DNA of 64,000 bases, from NCBI GenBank assembly GCA_014526335.1, contig JACTAT010000032.1, positions 6,822,468 to 6,886,467 on the forward strand. The letters are read 5' to 3'. The notes beneath the pieces were generated by a model. It had not been told where the DNA came from, made no database searches, and was given only the letters and a program-made list of their open reading frames with translations. Positions within the stretch are counted from its first letter, which is position 1. Each line of letters opens with the position of its first letter. The DNA is from Chrysaora quinquecirrha (Eukaryota; Cnidaria; Scyphozoa; Semaeostomeae; Pelagiidae). The translations under genes and the position numbers were made by a program. Of the stretch, positions 30,332 to 40,923 are shown piece after piece.

Positions 30332-33300
30332 ATGTTTAATTCCACTGCAAAAACGAGGACAATAATTAGCAAAGATCTCGCTAGGCTTTGCACAAGAAAG
30401 TTGAGGAACGCTGATTTCAGAAAGTCTTTTGCAAATGCAGCCCAGGTAAAATCTAAAGCGAAAACTGAGGAGGCTGAATCTATTTTGAGTGGATAGGACC
30501 TACTGTAGGGGTGATAACATTGTACACCATAGGCTACCACCAGGGTGGAAGCTTTGTTGTGTGCAACGTAAAACTTTGATGTGCAATTTTGATTAAACAA
30601 TAGAAAACAATGTTCCTATTGTTTGGAAAACAATTGCCTCCTGTGTACTGTGAGCGAAAATTCCAGTCTGGGTCAACTCTAACTGGACAAGCAAACAAAA
30701 GTACACAAGCTGCAAATATGCTAAGAAATGCCAAATATAGGCCTCTGTGGAATTGATTCTTATTTTAAGAATTTTATTGTAGCCAGAATTAGCTACAATT
30801 TCAGGCTTGCATGTATTGCTTTTAACCTTACTGTTCTCATCTTTTCAGGAGAATTTAAAAAGAACAGCTCTCTATGATTTCCATATCAACTATGGCGGAA
30901 AAATGGTCCCATTTGCTGGATGGTCAATGCCGATTCAATACAAACTTGGCATCATTCAATCGCATTTGCATACAAGAGAAAAGGCATCCCTGTTTGATGT
31001 ATCTCATATGCTGCAATTCAAAATTTATGGCAAAGACAGAATCAAGTGTTTTGAGCAGCTCACTGTTGCTGATATTGAAGGTTATGAAAACAATACTGGT
31101 GGATTGTCTTTGTTTACAAATGAAAATGGTGGAATAAGAGACGATTGTATAATTAACAAAGTTGATGATCATATTTATGTTGTTTCTAATGCTGGATGTG
31201 CTGATAAAATTAGACCGTTAGTAGAGGTAAAAGACTTAAATAGAAATGTACCAGAGTTATTATCATTATAATAATCAACATCATCATCATAAACAGCATT
31301 ATTCTTGCCATCATTCATCATCATAATCATCATTGTAATCATCATCATCATAATCACCATTATCATCATCTTCCTCATAGTAATTGCTATTATATTCATT
31401 GTAATCACTATCATCATCATTGTCATTATCTTTATAAGCATCATCATCTTCATCATAATCACCATCTTCATTATTGCCCCCTTTTTCCTGGTCAACATTT
31501 TTACCCTTATTGTCATTATCATCATCATCATCATCATCATGTTCTTCATTGTAACTAAAATTTGCTAAAGTAATACTAGCTATGTTCTTTCAAAGGATCA
31601 TATTGAGCAATCAAAGAAGACAATGGATGTTGCATTAGAATTCCTTGATGATAGATCACTGCTTGCAATACAAGGTTAGGCTTCTTATACACTACGCCAG
31701 ATAGCTATTGCAGCATCTTGATTTTCTAATAGTGGATGACAGCTGCATCATATCATTTCGTTAATACACTTTACATACATTAAGAAGGTATCATAACACC
31801 TCTTTTGCCTCTTTTAGGTCCAATGGCATCAGTTATTGTTCAAAAAGGTGTTGATGCTGATTTAAATAAACTGAAATTCATGAATGGTATGATGTTGGAT
31901 CTTTTCAAAGTACCAGATTGCAGAATAACAAGATGCGGTTATACAGGAGAAGATGGTTTTGAGGTAACCAGTTAATAGACATCATTGGTTTATCAGTAAC
32001 CTGCTGTATCCTGCAAGCTGATTGGTGTTTAAAACAAAATACCCATTCCACTCTTCACTTTTCTGATTGGTGAATTTTGATCCGTATGTGGGTGTAAATT
32101 CTGCCTAAGTGTTTTGGTCTGTTTCTGACGTTTACTTTATACTGTGAGGAGTGTCGGATGAAAACGCTTTTAAGTATGATAAGAGTTCTTCTTTAAAATA
32201 TGCTTGCCACGTTGTAAGACACAAAGTTCATAGCGGATTGCGAAATAAAGAGCGAACAATTTCTTACATGCTAAAAATCTTTTTCTTTATCACTAGAGTA
32301 TGAAACGCCAGAAACATACGGAATAAGTCAACTAAGAAGAAAATAAACCTCCGTAGTTAATGATGAGATAATTGACTACATAATTAACTACTTCGATCTG
32401 TTTCTGATATTTCATTCTGTGGACAGAGCCTGAAGAAAAAATTATAACATGTTTCCACTTTTATTGGAGAACGTTTCTTTAGGACGAGAAAGTATCAATA
32501 AAGTCAAGTCTTCTTTTATCAACAGATTTCAGTTCGAAGTAAACATGCAGTTGATTTAGCTGATGCTCTTATGAATACCGATGAAGGCGTTGTTGAATTA
32601 GCTGGATTAGGAGCAAGAGATACTCTAAGACTGGAAGCTGGTCTGTGTCTTTATGGTAATGATATAAACGAGGAGACGACCCCTGCTGAAGCTACTCTTG
32701 TTTGGACGCTTGGTAAGTTAGCAATTCAGAAGTAGACAAGAGGATTTCTTTCAAAGGAAATGAAATCCGTAGTGAATACGAATCATCTACTCACCAATTA
32801 GTAGTTCGCATCCAGCATGTTTCCACGCTCGCATTTGTGGATTAAGCAAACAATTCTTAAGAAATTTCACGACCCAAACGCCCCACTTTTGGTGATTACA
32901 GCAATTACCCTATAGCATCTCCGCAAGGATTGCTAGTGCTGATGTTCAACTCCGTATACTTTTAGAAAGAAGAATGCTGCGTTACTACCTTGGACAGCAG
33001 TAAAGGGTATCTAACGAACCAACGATATCTCGCAGTAGCGTCATACATGCACCACTGCACTTACCAACTACCTAACTTCATAACTGCTGCCATTTTCGAA
33101 AGCTCCCTGTCTCGAACTGAACCCACTGAACGGCCCCTTCCTTTTGACCACACAACACCACAACTGTTCCTTATTGCAAGCTCGCTTCACTGTTTTGAAC
33201 TTAACAGTTTGAGAGGGATGTTATGCTTTACAAGGAAGAAATCAAACTATAAGGTGTTCTTGATTACCTTGTTTCGCTAATTAAAAGTGATAACATTGTT

Positions 33301-34311
33301 ATGGAATTCATCGTAGGTAAAAGAAGGCGACAATTAAGAGACTTTCCTGGGGCTGAAATCATTCTCAGTCAAATAAAAGCGAAGCCAAAGAAAAAGAGAG
33401 TTGGAATAACATCAACTGGCCCACCAGTCAGAGGTGTGTGGAGATATTTTACATAAAGTTTGCTGACATCTTGACGCTATGATTTTCATTTAAACAAGAC
33501 TTATGACGTGACTGGCGTTTCTAAACCTTTCATTTTTGAACGCAAAACAAGTGATCTAAAATTATGAGAGGTTTTCTAGATTTGTGACATACTGAGCGTT
33601 TTAAAAGTACACGTCTTATAGGCACAGGAAGCATGGGGGCTGGGAGAGTTGCAGCCCCCTTAATTGAACCAAAACCTCTCAAATGCAGTTACATTCGGGC
33701 ACAATATTCGCCTGAAATCGGGCAAGAAATTCATATACAATTGATTACAAACCGGACAGCCCCCCTAGGTTTTATCTTTCCCTACGCCCAGCACAAGCCA
33801 CAGTCAGTGAAGTGTTACGGTCACATGGTCAGTTACTGGTTGATGGTAACCTATTTGTACTTTGTTTTTAGGTTGTTTTAGAAGGCTTGTATGTATTCGC
33901 TATATCATCTAATATGTAAAGCTATTGAAAAACAACCAAAAAATAAACAATGAAAAAAGAAAAATAGAGATCATCACCCTACACCCTAATAGGCCTATTA
34001 TTTGATTTGCAGCGTTTTATCTCAGCAAGACTGAACAGTCAAGACTCTGCGCACATGTCCTTCTGTTCGCGCACTGATATCCTTTATTTATTTTTTCAGG
34101 CGGAACAAAAATATTTGACGTTGATGGGAATGAAATTGGTATAGTAACAAGTGGCTGCCCTTCGCCTTCGTTAAAGAAAAACATCGCCATGGCTTATGTT
34201 CCATTGGAGTATTCAAAGACTGGAAGTCAAGTTTTGCTGAAAGTATATAAAAAAGAAATTAAGGCTGAAGTTGTGAAGATGCCGTTTGTTCCAGCAAATT
34301 ATTACAATTGA
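30332..34311 (+). CDS. AMT: Aminomethyltransferase (glycine cleavage T protein), mitochondrial, complete, 7 exons, 410 aa
   Basis: Tetrahydrofolate-dependent T protein of the glycine cleavage system: it takes the aminomethyl group from lipoylated H protein, releasing ammonia and methylene-THF. Exons: 30332-30445, 30849-31226, 31596-31674, 31818-31963, 32526-32712, 33317-33433, 34100-34311, all in phase. Exon 1 encodes an Arg/Lys/Ser/Thr-rich, acid-poor leader typical of a mitochondrial presequence, then [16 protein letters not shown] joins the mature enzyme. Family landmarks are [74 protein letters not shown] and the C-terminus [11 protein letters not shown]. Human AMT has 403 aa. Intron 2 holds an (ATC)n array. 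A near-identical copy of exon 7 follows at 34808-35019. Upstream ATG 30322 is out of frame. Confidence 0.96.
31262..31556. repeat. (ATC)n microsatellite tract in AMT intron 2
   Basis: Nearly 300 bases of ATCATC/ATTATC runs starting about 35 bases after the exon-2 donor. The Ile-rich and Met-rich open frames on the two strands are artefacts of the triplet repeat. Confidence 0.9.
32118..32182. mobile_element. Half copy of the TTAAAAGCTTTTTT MITE family
   Basis: GTTTCTGACGTTTAC, GAGGAGTGTC and AAAACGCTTTTAAGTATG match one end of the family element at 57189-57404. It lies in AMT intron 4. Confidence 0.4.
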
Positions 34312-34392
34312 TAAAGACTGTCAAATTTGGTAAATGAGTAATGTTGAATTGTTGGACTGTATGTAATGGGGATGAGTGTGTCCTGTGTGGAG

Positions 34393-34758
34393 TACAGTAA
34401 TGAAAAGCCAAACGATTAAAAATTCTTGCCATATCTAAATATCCCGAAGAAGCAATGTTTGACCGTTTGGCACATCACAAAACATTTGATAATCAGAATT
34501 TGCTTAGCAATGTTTTTGAAAAGAATTGCGATAAACAGAAGAAACATTGTCGGGCATACTTAAAAGCTTTTTTTCGTCTGACACTCCTCAGAGTACACAC
34601 GTTTATGAAAAGATTCAAAAACATTTTATGCTAGACATGAGCAAGGCTTGCCCGACGAGCAATGTTTTGTGACGTCGACAAACGGTAAAACGTTTTTGCT
34701 CAATAAGCGAATTTCAAATGTTTGACACCAAATGTTTGATCTGTTGGCCGTGCGAAAC
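34393..34758. mobile_element. Foldback MITE (TGGCCAAACGATC family) with an embedded TTAAAAGCTTTTTT-family piece
   Basis: It starts GCCAAACGATTAAAAATTC and ends TTTGATCTGTTGGCCG. The inner part 34556-34620 reads ATACTTAAAAGC, CGTCTGACACTCCTCAGAGTA, which belongs to the other MITE family, so one element appears inserted in the other. It is copied again at 35101-35465. Confidence 0.55.
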
Positions 34759-34807
34759 CAAAGTCTTAGCATAACGATCAAACATTGTTAGTCAAACATT
34801 TTTTCAG

Positions 34808-35019
34808 GTGGAACAAAAATATTTGACGCTGATGGGAATGAAATTGGTATAGTAACAAGTGGCTGCCCTTCGCCTTCGTTAAAGAAAAACATCGCCATGG
34901 CTTACGTTCCATTGGAGTATTCAAAGACTGGAAGTCAAGTTTTGCTGAAAGTATATAAAAAAGAAATTAAGGCTGAAGTTGTGAAGATGCCGTTTGTTCC
35001 AGCAAATTATTACAATTGA
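34808..35019 (+). CDS. AMT: Duplicate AMT terminal exon (alternative exon 7)
   Basis: A second copy of the 212-base last exon, preceded by TTTTTTCAG and open to the same stop. Compared with 34100-34311 it differs by a silent GGC-to-GGT, one Val-to-Ala change (IFDVDG to IFDADG) and a silent TAT-to-TAC. Reading phase fits the exon-6 donor at 33433, so splicing could use either copy as the terminal exon. A perfect AATAAA is seen downstream of this copy (35871). Whether both copies are real, or one is an unmerged haplotype in the assembly, cannot be told from sequence alone. Confidence 0.7.
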
Positions 35020-35477
35020 TAAAGACTGTCAAATTTGGTAAATGAGTAATGTTGAATTGTTGGACTGTATGTAATGGGGATGAGTGTGTCCTGTGTGGAG
35101 TACAGTAATGAAAAGCCAAACGATTAAAAATTCTTGCCATATCTAAATATCCCGAAGAAGCAATGTTTGACCGTTTGGCACATCACAAAACATTTGATAA
35201 TCAGAATTTGCTTAGCAATGTTTTTGAAAAGAATTGCGATAAACAGAAGAAACATTGTCGGGCTTACTTAAAAGCTTTTTTCGTCTGACACTCCTCAGAG
35301 TACACACGTTTATGAAAAGATTCAAAAACATTTTATGCTAGACATGAGCAAGGCTTGCCCGACGAGCAATGTTTTGTGACGTCGACAAACGGTAAAACGT
35401 TTTTGCTCAATAAGCGAATTTCAAATGTTTGACACCAAATGTTTGATCTGTTGGCCGTGCGAAACCAAAGTCTTAGC

Positions 35478-35735
35478 ATAACGATCAAACATTGTTAGTC
35501 AAACATTTGAAATTTGCTTGTTAAGCAAAACATTTTACCGTTTGGCCACGTCGCAAATCATTGCCCGTCAAATATTTTGCTTGCGTCAAAGCGAACTTCT
35601 CAAAACATTGCGCTACCAATTTTGATTACTTCTGCTTGCCAAGCAATGTTTTGTGCCGTGGCAAAACGTTCAAACACCCTGCATGAAAAATAAATTTCAA
35701 ATGTTTGAGAAACAATCTTTGATGAAATGCGGCTG
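35478..35735. mobile_element. Foldback MITE of the TGGCCAAACGATC family downstream of the AMT duplication
   Basis: AACGATCAAACATTGTTAGT on the left is followed by CGTTTGGCCACGTCGCAAA and AAGCAATGTTTTGTGCCGTG modules and AATGTTTGAGAAACAATC on the right. It is complete at this position and truncated at the end of duplication unit 1. The gap from here to the sushi gene (35736-36191) shows only polyadenylation signals. Confidence 0.6.
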
Positions 35736-35870
35736 ATGCAACCAACCCCCTTATCAGCATCTTTTTGGAAACATAAAAACTCGTATTTATCTTTTCCTGA
35801 AATTTTAGATTATCATCTTTATACACTGTTCATTCGTACGTGTGTAACATATATGTTTATTGTGTACTTT

Positions 35871-35876
35871 AATAAA
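35871..35876 (+). promoter_or_regulatory. AATAAA polyadenylation signal downstream of AMT
   Basis: A canonical hexamer about 850 bases after the stop of the duplicate exon. No nearer canonical hexamer is seen after either exon-7 copy except AATAAA at about 35687 inside MITE sequence. Confidence 0.4.
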
Positions 35877-36018
35877 ATTATAAAATAATTAAAGTTACTG
35901 TGTTTTGTAGTCTACAGGAATCGTTCAAAAATTCTTAAATCTTAGCAAAATGAGTTACAAAAATATAATTACAATTGATCGATTCATTAAATGAATCTAA
36001 CCTTTTGAAGAAACGTCT

Positions 36019-36028
36019 TTTATTTATT
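36019..36028 (-). promoter_or_regulatory. Overlapping pair of AATAAA signals for the sushi-domain gene
   Basis: The plus strand reads TTTATTTATT, giving two overlapping AATAAA hexamers on the minus strand about 165 bases beyond the stop at 36192. Confidence 0.55.
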
Positions 36029-36191
36029 CAGATTCTCTCATCTCTGGTTTTAGCCGCTTATGGAAGAACATGGAAGAAACATGGGAGATAAAGTTTGGGA
36101 AATGCATTCATTAAATGAGACTTATCCATAGCGCGTGTCAGTTTCGCTGAGTACTACGGACGTGGAAGGGTTTTGTATTTGCTCTGATCCT

Positions 36192-39100
36192 TCAGCTAAA
36201 TTTAGGAAGAGGAGGACCCTTCGCTTTTGCCTTTATCAACATTTTCGCTTTATTCAATAACTGTTTCTTTAATCCCTTTTGCGATCTGAGTTTCTTATTT
36301 TTGAAATATCCTTTGAAGACATCACCAACGAACATATTTCCAACCAATTTCATATTTTCCCTTTCCATCTTTTTCCTCCTCCGCATTTGCTTTTGTTTTC
36401 TAATGCTTTCCAACTTAATCAGCTCACGAACCAAAGCAGTGATGTCCAAATCATCAAGATAATCAGTATCATCAGAATCATCATCAGTCGTGGTCTGTGT
36501 TGTGTAGGATTCCACAGGGGTACCAGAGTCAGTTTTTGGTGCCCCTAGATTCTTAGTATCGCCATTATTATTATTCTTCATTGTTTTGAAAGTGGACGAT
36601 ATCGGAGGTACATTACTTTCATTTTCACTTGAATCTACTAAAGTTGAATTTAATCTATTTGCACCATATTGGCTGCCATAATTTGTATTTTTCGCGCCAT
36701 TTGTCTTCATGTTCATATCGGTATCATGATTTCTAGAGCCTCTATCTGGTGAACTGTTGCCTCCAGCTGATGTATTACTCTCGCTGAATTGAACTGAATT
36801 AACAGAGTTTTGTTGTTTCGATCGAGGAGTAGTTTGACTTTTATAGCCAGTTCTCGTATCATTATTAGGCTGCGGTTGAGGATTAGCGTTGCTATTTGTC
36901 GTAGATGCGCCAAAAGCAATGTCATACGGCGCAGGTACCCCAGAAGCGCTGTTGAAAGTCGTAGTTACGCCAGACTGCGGTAATGCCATATTATTTTGCG
37001 ACGTCGTAACGTAATCAAGAGACTGGTTCGCGGCAAGCAAATCATGTCTTGAGCTTTGAGTTGAATCTGATTTTTTTGTTGTTGCTGTCATCGTCGTTGT
37101 TGTTGTTGTTGTTGTTTCTTTTGGTGTTGTTGTTGATGTTGCAGTTGTTGTTGTTGTTGGCATATAGTAACTGACATTCAGATACGGTCTTTTGGATTCT
37201 TCCATTTGAATCAACCGATCCTCATAATACAAATCACGATTGACAGTTGCATCCGGGACCTTTCTAGACTGAAGGTCGTTGGAAATAACACTATCAATAA
37301 AATGGTCGCTGCTGCTATTTGGCATTGGCAAATAATACGATTGAGTTGAATTAGGAAATTTATAATTACTTGGTGTTGGATACTGATAGAAACTCTGAAG
37401 ATAACTATTCCAGTTTTGATAAATCGTTGTGCTATTTGCTTGACTATCTCTGCCTGCAAAATCCTTATCTAATGCGCCTTCAACGTGTTCAGGATCATTA
37501 CTCCAAGGGCTACGCAGCGTCCAGTCAGGGGGGTTATTATTATCATCGACTTTAACATTGAGACTTTTGTAATAATTCCTGTAATACTCATTCCAGTATT
37601 CTTGCAATTTCTGGAATTCTGTTTCTTGATTGGTGCTTTGGGTTTGCGGAATTTCATTGGCTGCCTGGTATGAGCTCGTGGAGGCTGTTGGGTAAGCGTT
37701 GTAGTTGCTAGGAGTGTCGTTGCTAAGGTCAGATCTTGCTGCTCCTTTAGAAAGTCCTTTTACTTTGTTCTTAGTCAATTCTGACGTCAGTCTAAGCATA
37801 CGTTGCCACAGAGATTCATTCTTCGAAGCTATTCCAAGCTGCAATGCTCTGCTCCTCATTTGGTTTACCTGTGATTTCTTGATTGGCACTGAAGATCTCA
37901 TCGTTGCCCTATGGTAAAAATGCTGCCGTTATAGAAAGCATTTCTCGCCATCTTAAAGGTTTGCTATTTACATAGTCAATTGAATGAAGACACACTTTTT
38001 TTACCCTGACATTTTCATTGATAAAACGAAGGTTTTTAGCCTCGTTTTTTGACGTGAAAGCTAGGGCTCTTTGGCCAAACGATCAAAAATTTGAAATTAG
38101 CTTTTCAAGAAAAACTTCTTAACGTTTGGGCAGGATGGAAAATATTGCTCGTCAAACATGGTTTTTTGCCAACCAAAAATGTTTCTTAAACTTTTCAAAA
38201 GCATCGCGCAACAAATCCTACTTACTCATGCTTGTCAAGCAATGTTTTGTGACGTGGCCAAACATTCAAACATTGCTTGACTAGCAAATTTCAAAACTTT
38301 GTCAATGTTTGATCGTTTGGCCAGGACCTAAGAGTGAAACTCATCTTATCCCGAGTGGAATACATCTTACAAAAAGAATAAATCATATTGCAAATAAGGA
38401 AAAACATCAAATAGATTAACAGAGCTTTGCAAAACTTACACTGACGAAGTTGCATTGACACAGTTAGGCCATGGCAAAGGATATCCAGCAGGATATGTCG
38501 CCCATGATTTGCTCATCGGATTGCAAACGTAAGCACTTGCAGGCGTTGTTTCAAAATCAAAACCAGGTTGACAAACAGGTGCACAAAATGCACCAAGAAG
38601 ATGGTCACAAATCACATGGCCGTTCTCCGGAGCTGGAAGTCTTGGACATTTTCGAATGTCTATGCCTGGAAGAAATATAGAAGAAGGAGTTAGTGAGCTA
38701 TCATTTATTAGTGAACTTCAGGCCACGTAACTCAAGTCAAGTCAAATCAAGTCGAGTTAAAAGTCGAGGTCGAGTCAGTCGAGTCGAGTCAAGTCGAGTC
38801 GAGTCAAGTCGAGTCAAGTTGAGCCAAGACGAGTCAAGTGGAGCCAAGTAGGGTCAAATCGAGTCAAGTCCAGTCAAGTTGAGTCAAGTCGAGTTAAGTC
38901 GAGTCGAGTCAAGTCGAGTCGAGTCAAGTCGAGTCGAGTTAAAAAGAGTCGAGTCAAGTCGAGTCGAGTCAAGTCAAGTCGAGTCAAGTGGAGTCAAGTG
39001 GAGTCAAGTGGAGTCAAAGCCAAGTCAAATCGAGTCAAGTCGAGTCAGTCGAGTCAAGTCGAGTCGAGTCGAGTCGAGTCAAGTCGAGTCAAGTCGAATC

Positions 39101-39219
39101 AAATCTAATCAAAACGAGTCAATCAATTAAATCAAATTATATCAATGATCAACTCACTCACCATTAAGATGACCAAACAGAGCAGAATATATTACAACGT
39201 AAATACAACGAAAGATCAT
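36192..39219 (-). CDS. Secreted sushi (CCP) domain protein with long Thr/Ser/Asn-rich tail, 3 exons, 666 aa
   Basis: Exons in coding order: 39162-39219, 38440-38665, 36192-37908, joined G|GC and GT|G. Exon 1 gives a hydrophobic signal peptide (MIFRCIYVVIYSALFGHLNG). Exon 2 gives a single CCP module (residues 26-88) with CPRLPAPENG and six cysteines at 26, 39, 47, 51, 67 and 88, as in selectin-type sushi repeats. The large last exon encodes a low-complexity region rich in Ser, Thr, Asn, Gln and Tyr, including a poly-Thr stretch (about 342-371) suited to O-glycosylation. An acidic patch DDDSDDTDYLDDLD follows, then a strongly basic C-terminus with RRRKK and repeated Lys. No membrane span is seen after the signal. 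The first Met of the last exon (37901) is internal. An AG directly before the ATG suggests a 5' UTR intron. Role unknown; an extracellular-matrix or mucus protein is possible. Confidence 0.82.
38064..38330. mobile_element. Foldback MITE of the TGGCCAAACGATC family (sushi gene intron 2)
   Basis: Left end TTTGGCCAAACGATCAAAAA and right end TTTGATCGTTTGGCCA are near-perfect inverted repeats. Inside are AAGCAATGTTTTGTGACGTG and inverted AAACATT modules. One of the best-preserved copies. Confidence 0.72.
38735..39118. repeat. (GAGTC/AAGTC)n pentanucleotide satellite in sushi gene intron 1
   Basis: About 380 bases of mixed GAGTC and AAGTC five-mers with a few interruptions. The open frame MSQVELSRVESS... 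across it is a repeat translation. It nearly fills the intron between exons 38440-38665 and 39162-39219. Confidence 0.9.
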
Positions 39220-40923
39220 CTGGTAAGGACATCAAGAGAAAATCTTCACTCTGATCTAAAAATAAATAATTAAATCATCAAAACAAAACAACTTCAAACT
39301 TTTCAACTTTAAACTTTCAATGAAGAAATGTTTCAAACATGGAACAATCTATAGTTGAAAATCGATCGGTTTTTGCCCCGCAAAGCTTATCAATGCAGGG
39401 TGAAGGAGTGACGGTTGCAAAGCTTTGGAGGTCTGGCATCTGGTTATATGTTATCAATGATCGTTCGAGCTCGTGAGAATATGAAGGCTTACAATCGATA
39501 GACCTACAGATGGCAAAAACCTAAAATAATGCTTCGCTGTTACGCTGTAAGAGCACAACTGTTTTAAAGGTCGGATATACGTCAATTAAACCTTTATATC
39601 GCACTACTTTACTCTTTGTAAGATGCGAGCTGTGCAAAAACGTGCAAACTAGAGCAATCCGTGCAAGCCTTAAGGATATTAAGTTTAGGCCAATAGAGGT
39701 ACAACTGTTCAACGTCAAAAATCAGGATTCAACTTATAACTTAGAAATAATATTATCTTTCTGCAAGCTTTGAGTTTTCAGAAAGCGTAAATAGAGCTCA
39801 GAAAGCAAGTTAAAACAAGTGTAAAACCCAGAATAATAGAATCAAGTACCGTACCTTGACATATAACAGCTTTCATGAAATATCCAATGTGTCTTTTCAT
39901 CTAATTCATGTTCTGCATATTACAGTGTTACAAAGCCAGTATAGACCTATCCTCTAAAGGATGTTTAGCAATAGACAACGCACGTAGTTATCATAACTAG
40001 TTTAACATCTGCCTCGTGTGCTTCGCGCTCATTCTTCAAAACGAAAACAATTTGACGGGTGGGCTGATTAAGTCTCAATAGCTCAACTGAATACGGGTCA
40101 CTAGTATTTATAGGATATCTGCGGGAAATCTGCGTGAAAATATTTGGGAGGATATGCGGAACAATCAACTCTTTAACGAATGAATTCGGTTGTTTCACTC
40201 TTAAGTATTTCATGATGCCTTGACGTCACTAGGACTTCAATGTCTTTAAAAGAAAAGCTCGCAGATTCTAGTTTAAGTAGACGTAGGCTTGAGTGCTTCA
40301 AATTGAAGGGTCACTCGTCAACCTCTTCAAAAGGACGAACTGGAGGCCAGTGAGAGTAATATACTAGAACATACTGTCTCAACAACATGCCTGACCAAAG
40401 TTTCCAAAAACTAAAGATATGTTGACGGCAGGTACTAGACTTACACGAGCTACATGAGTCTCAGTTCCGCTCATTAAATCGAGACCAACTAAAGATGGTA
40501 GCTGCAATAACTGGGACTCGTGTAATAAGTCTAAGCAGGTACCAGGGCCCTGATCGCCTGAGGGTTGAGAATAAGAGATTTACGTTTGGGATCTGGAGAC
40601 GAGGAAAGTTAGGAATAATACAGATTAAAATGTAAGACGAAGCAAAATTGATTCCCCCGTCTTGAAGATATATCCATGTTGAAATTTACAGAAAAATCGA
40701 GTAAAAAGGTATAAAATAGAAATTGCAATCAATCAAAAGTAGTTCGCGACAGGAAAGTTACCAACTTCAAATATACAGTTCGTTTGTTGTGGTAAAATGG
40801 GAAGGAATTATTTACATATTGTCTTTGTCGCGTAAATTTGTTATCCTCTATAGTGTTCGTGTGAATAAGAATGGAAGTACCTTGCACTGCAAAACCACAA
40901 TCAGATAATACCATGTCTTTAAC
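39220..40923. other. Gap without a recognised gene between the sushi gene and CXXC1
   Basis: The part next to 39219 may hold the 5' UTR and promoter of the sushi gene, and the part next to 40924 the CXXC1 3' UTR. Short open frames (for example 39965-40213, minus) have no splice-supported partner and no family resemblance. No repeat of note. Confidence 0.4.

Larger units (their letters stand above)
34094..35508 (+). repeat. 708-bp near-identical tandem duplication containing the AMT terminal exon
   Basis: Unit 1 (about 34094-34801) and unit 2 (about 34802-35508) are offset by 708 bases. They differ by only about four substitutions and a one-base change in a T-run. Each unit holds the exon-7 acceptor, exon 7, its short 3' flank and the same foldback-MITE sequence. 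The duplication ends fall in CAAACATTT, inside the MITE sequence, which suggests repeat-mediated unequal exchange or slippage. Confidence 0.85.

Noticed and set aside
31175..31568. Long Ile-rich and Met-rich open frames on the two strands
   Set aside because: They are translations of the (ATC)n/(GAT)n tract in AMT intron 2.
36192..37901. 569-aa single-exon protein starting at 37901
   Set aside because: A good acceptor lies just upstream and the frame joins two upstream exons encoding a sushi domain and a signal peptide, so this Met is internal.
38879..39130. 83-codon frame of repeated Arg-Val-Glu-Ser-Ser
   Set aside because: Pentanucleotide satellite translated through; it lies in the intron between sushi-gene exons 1 and 2.
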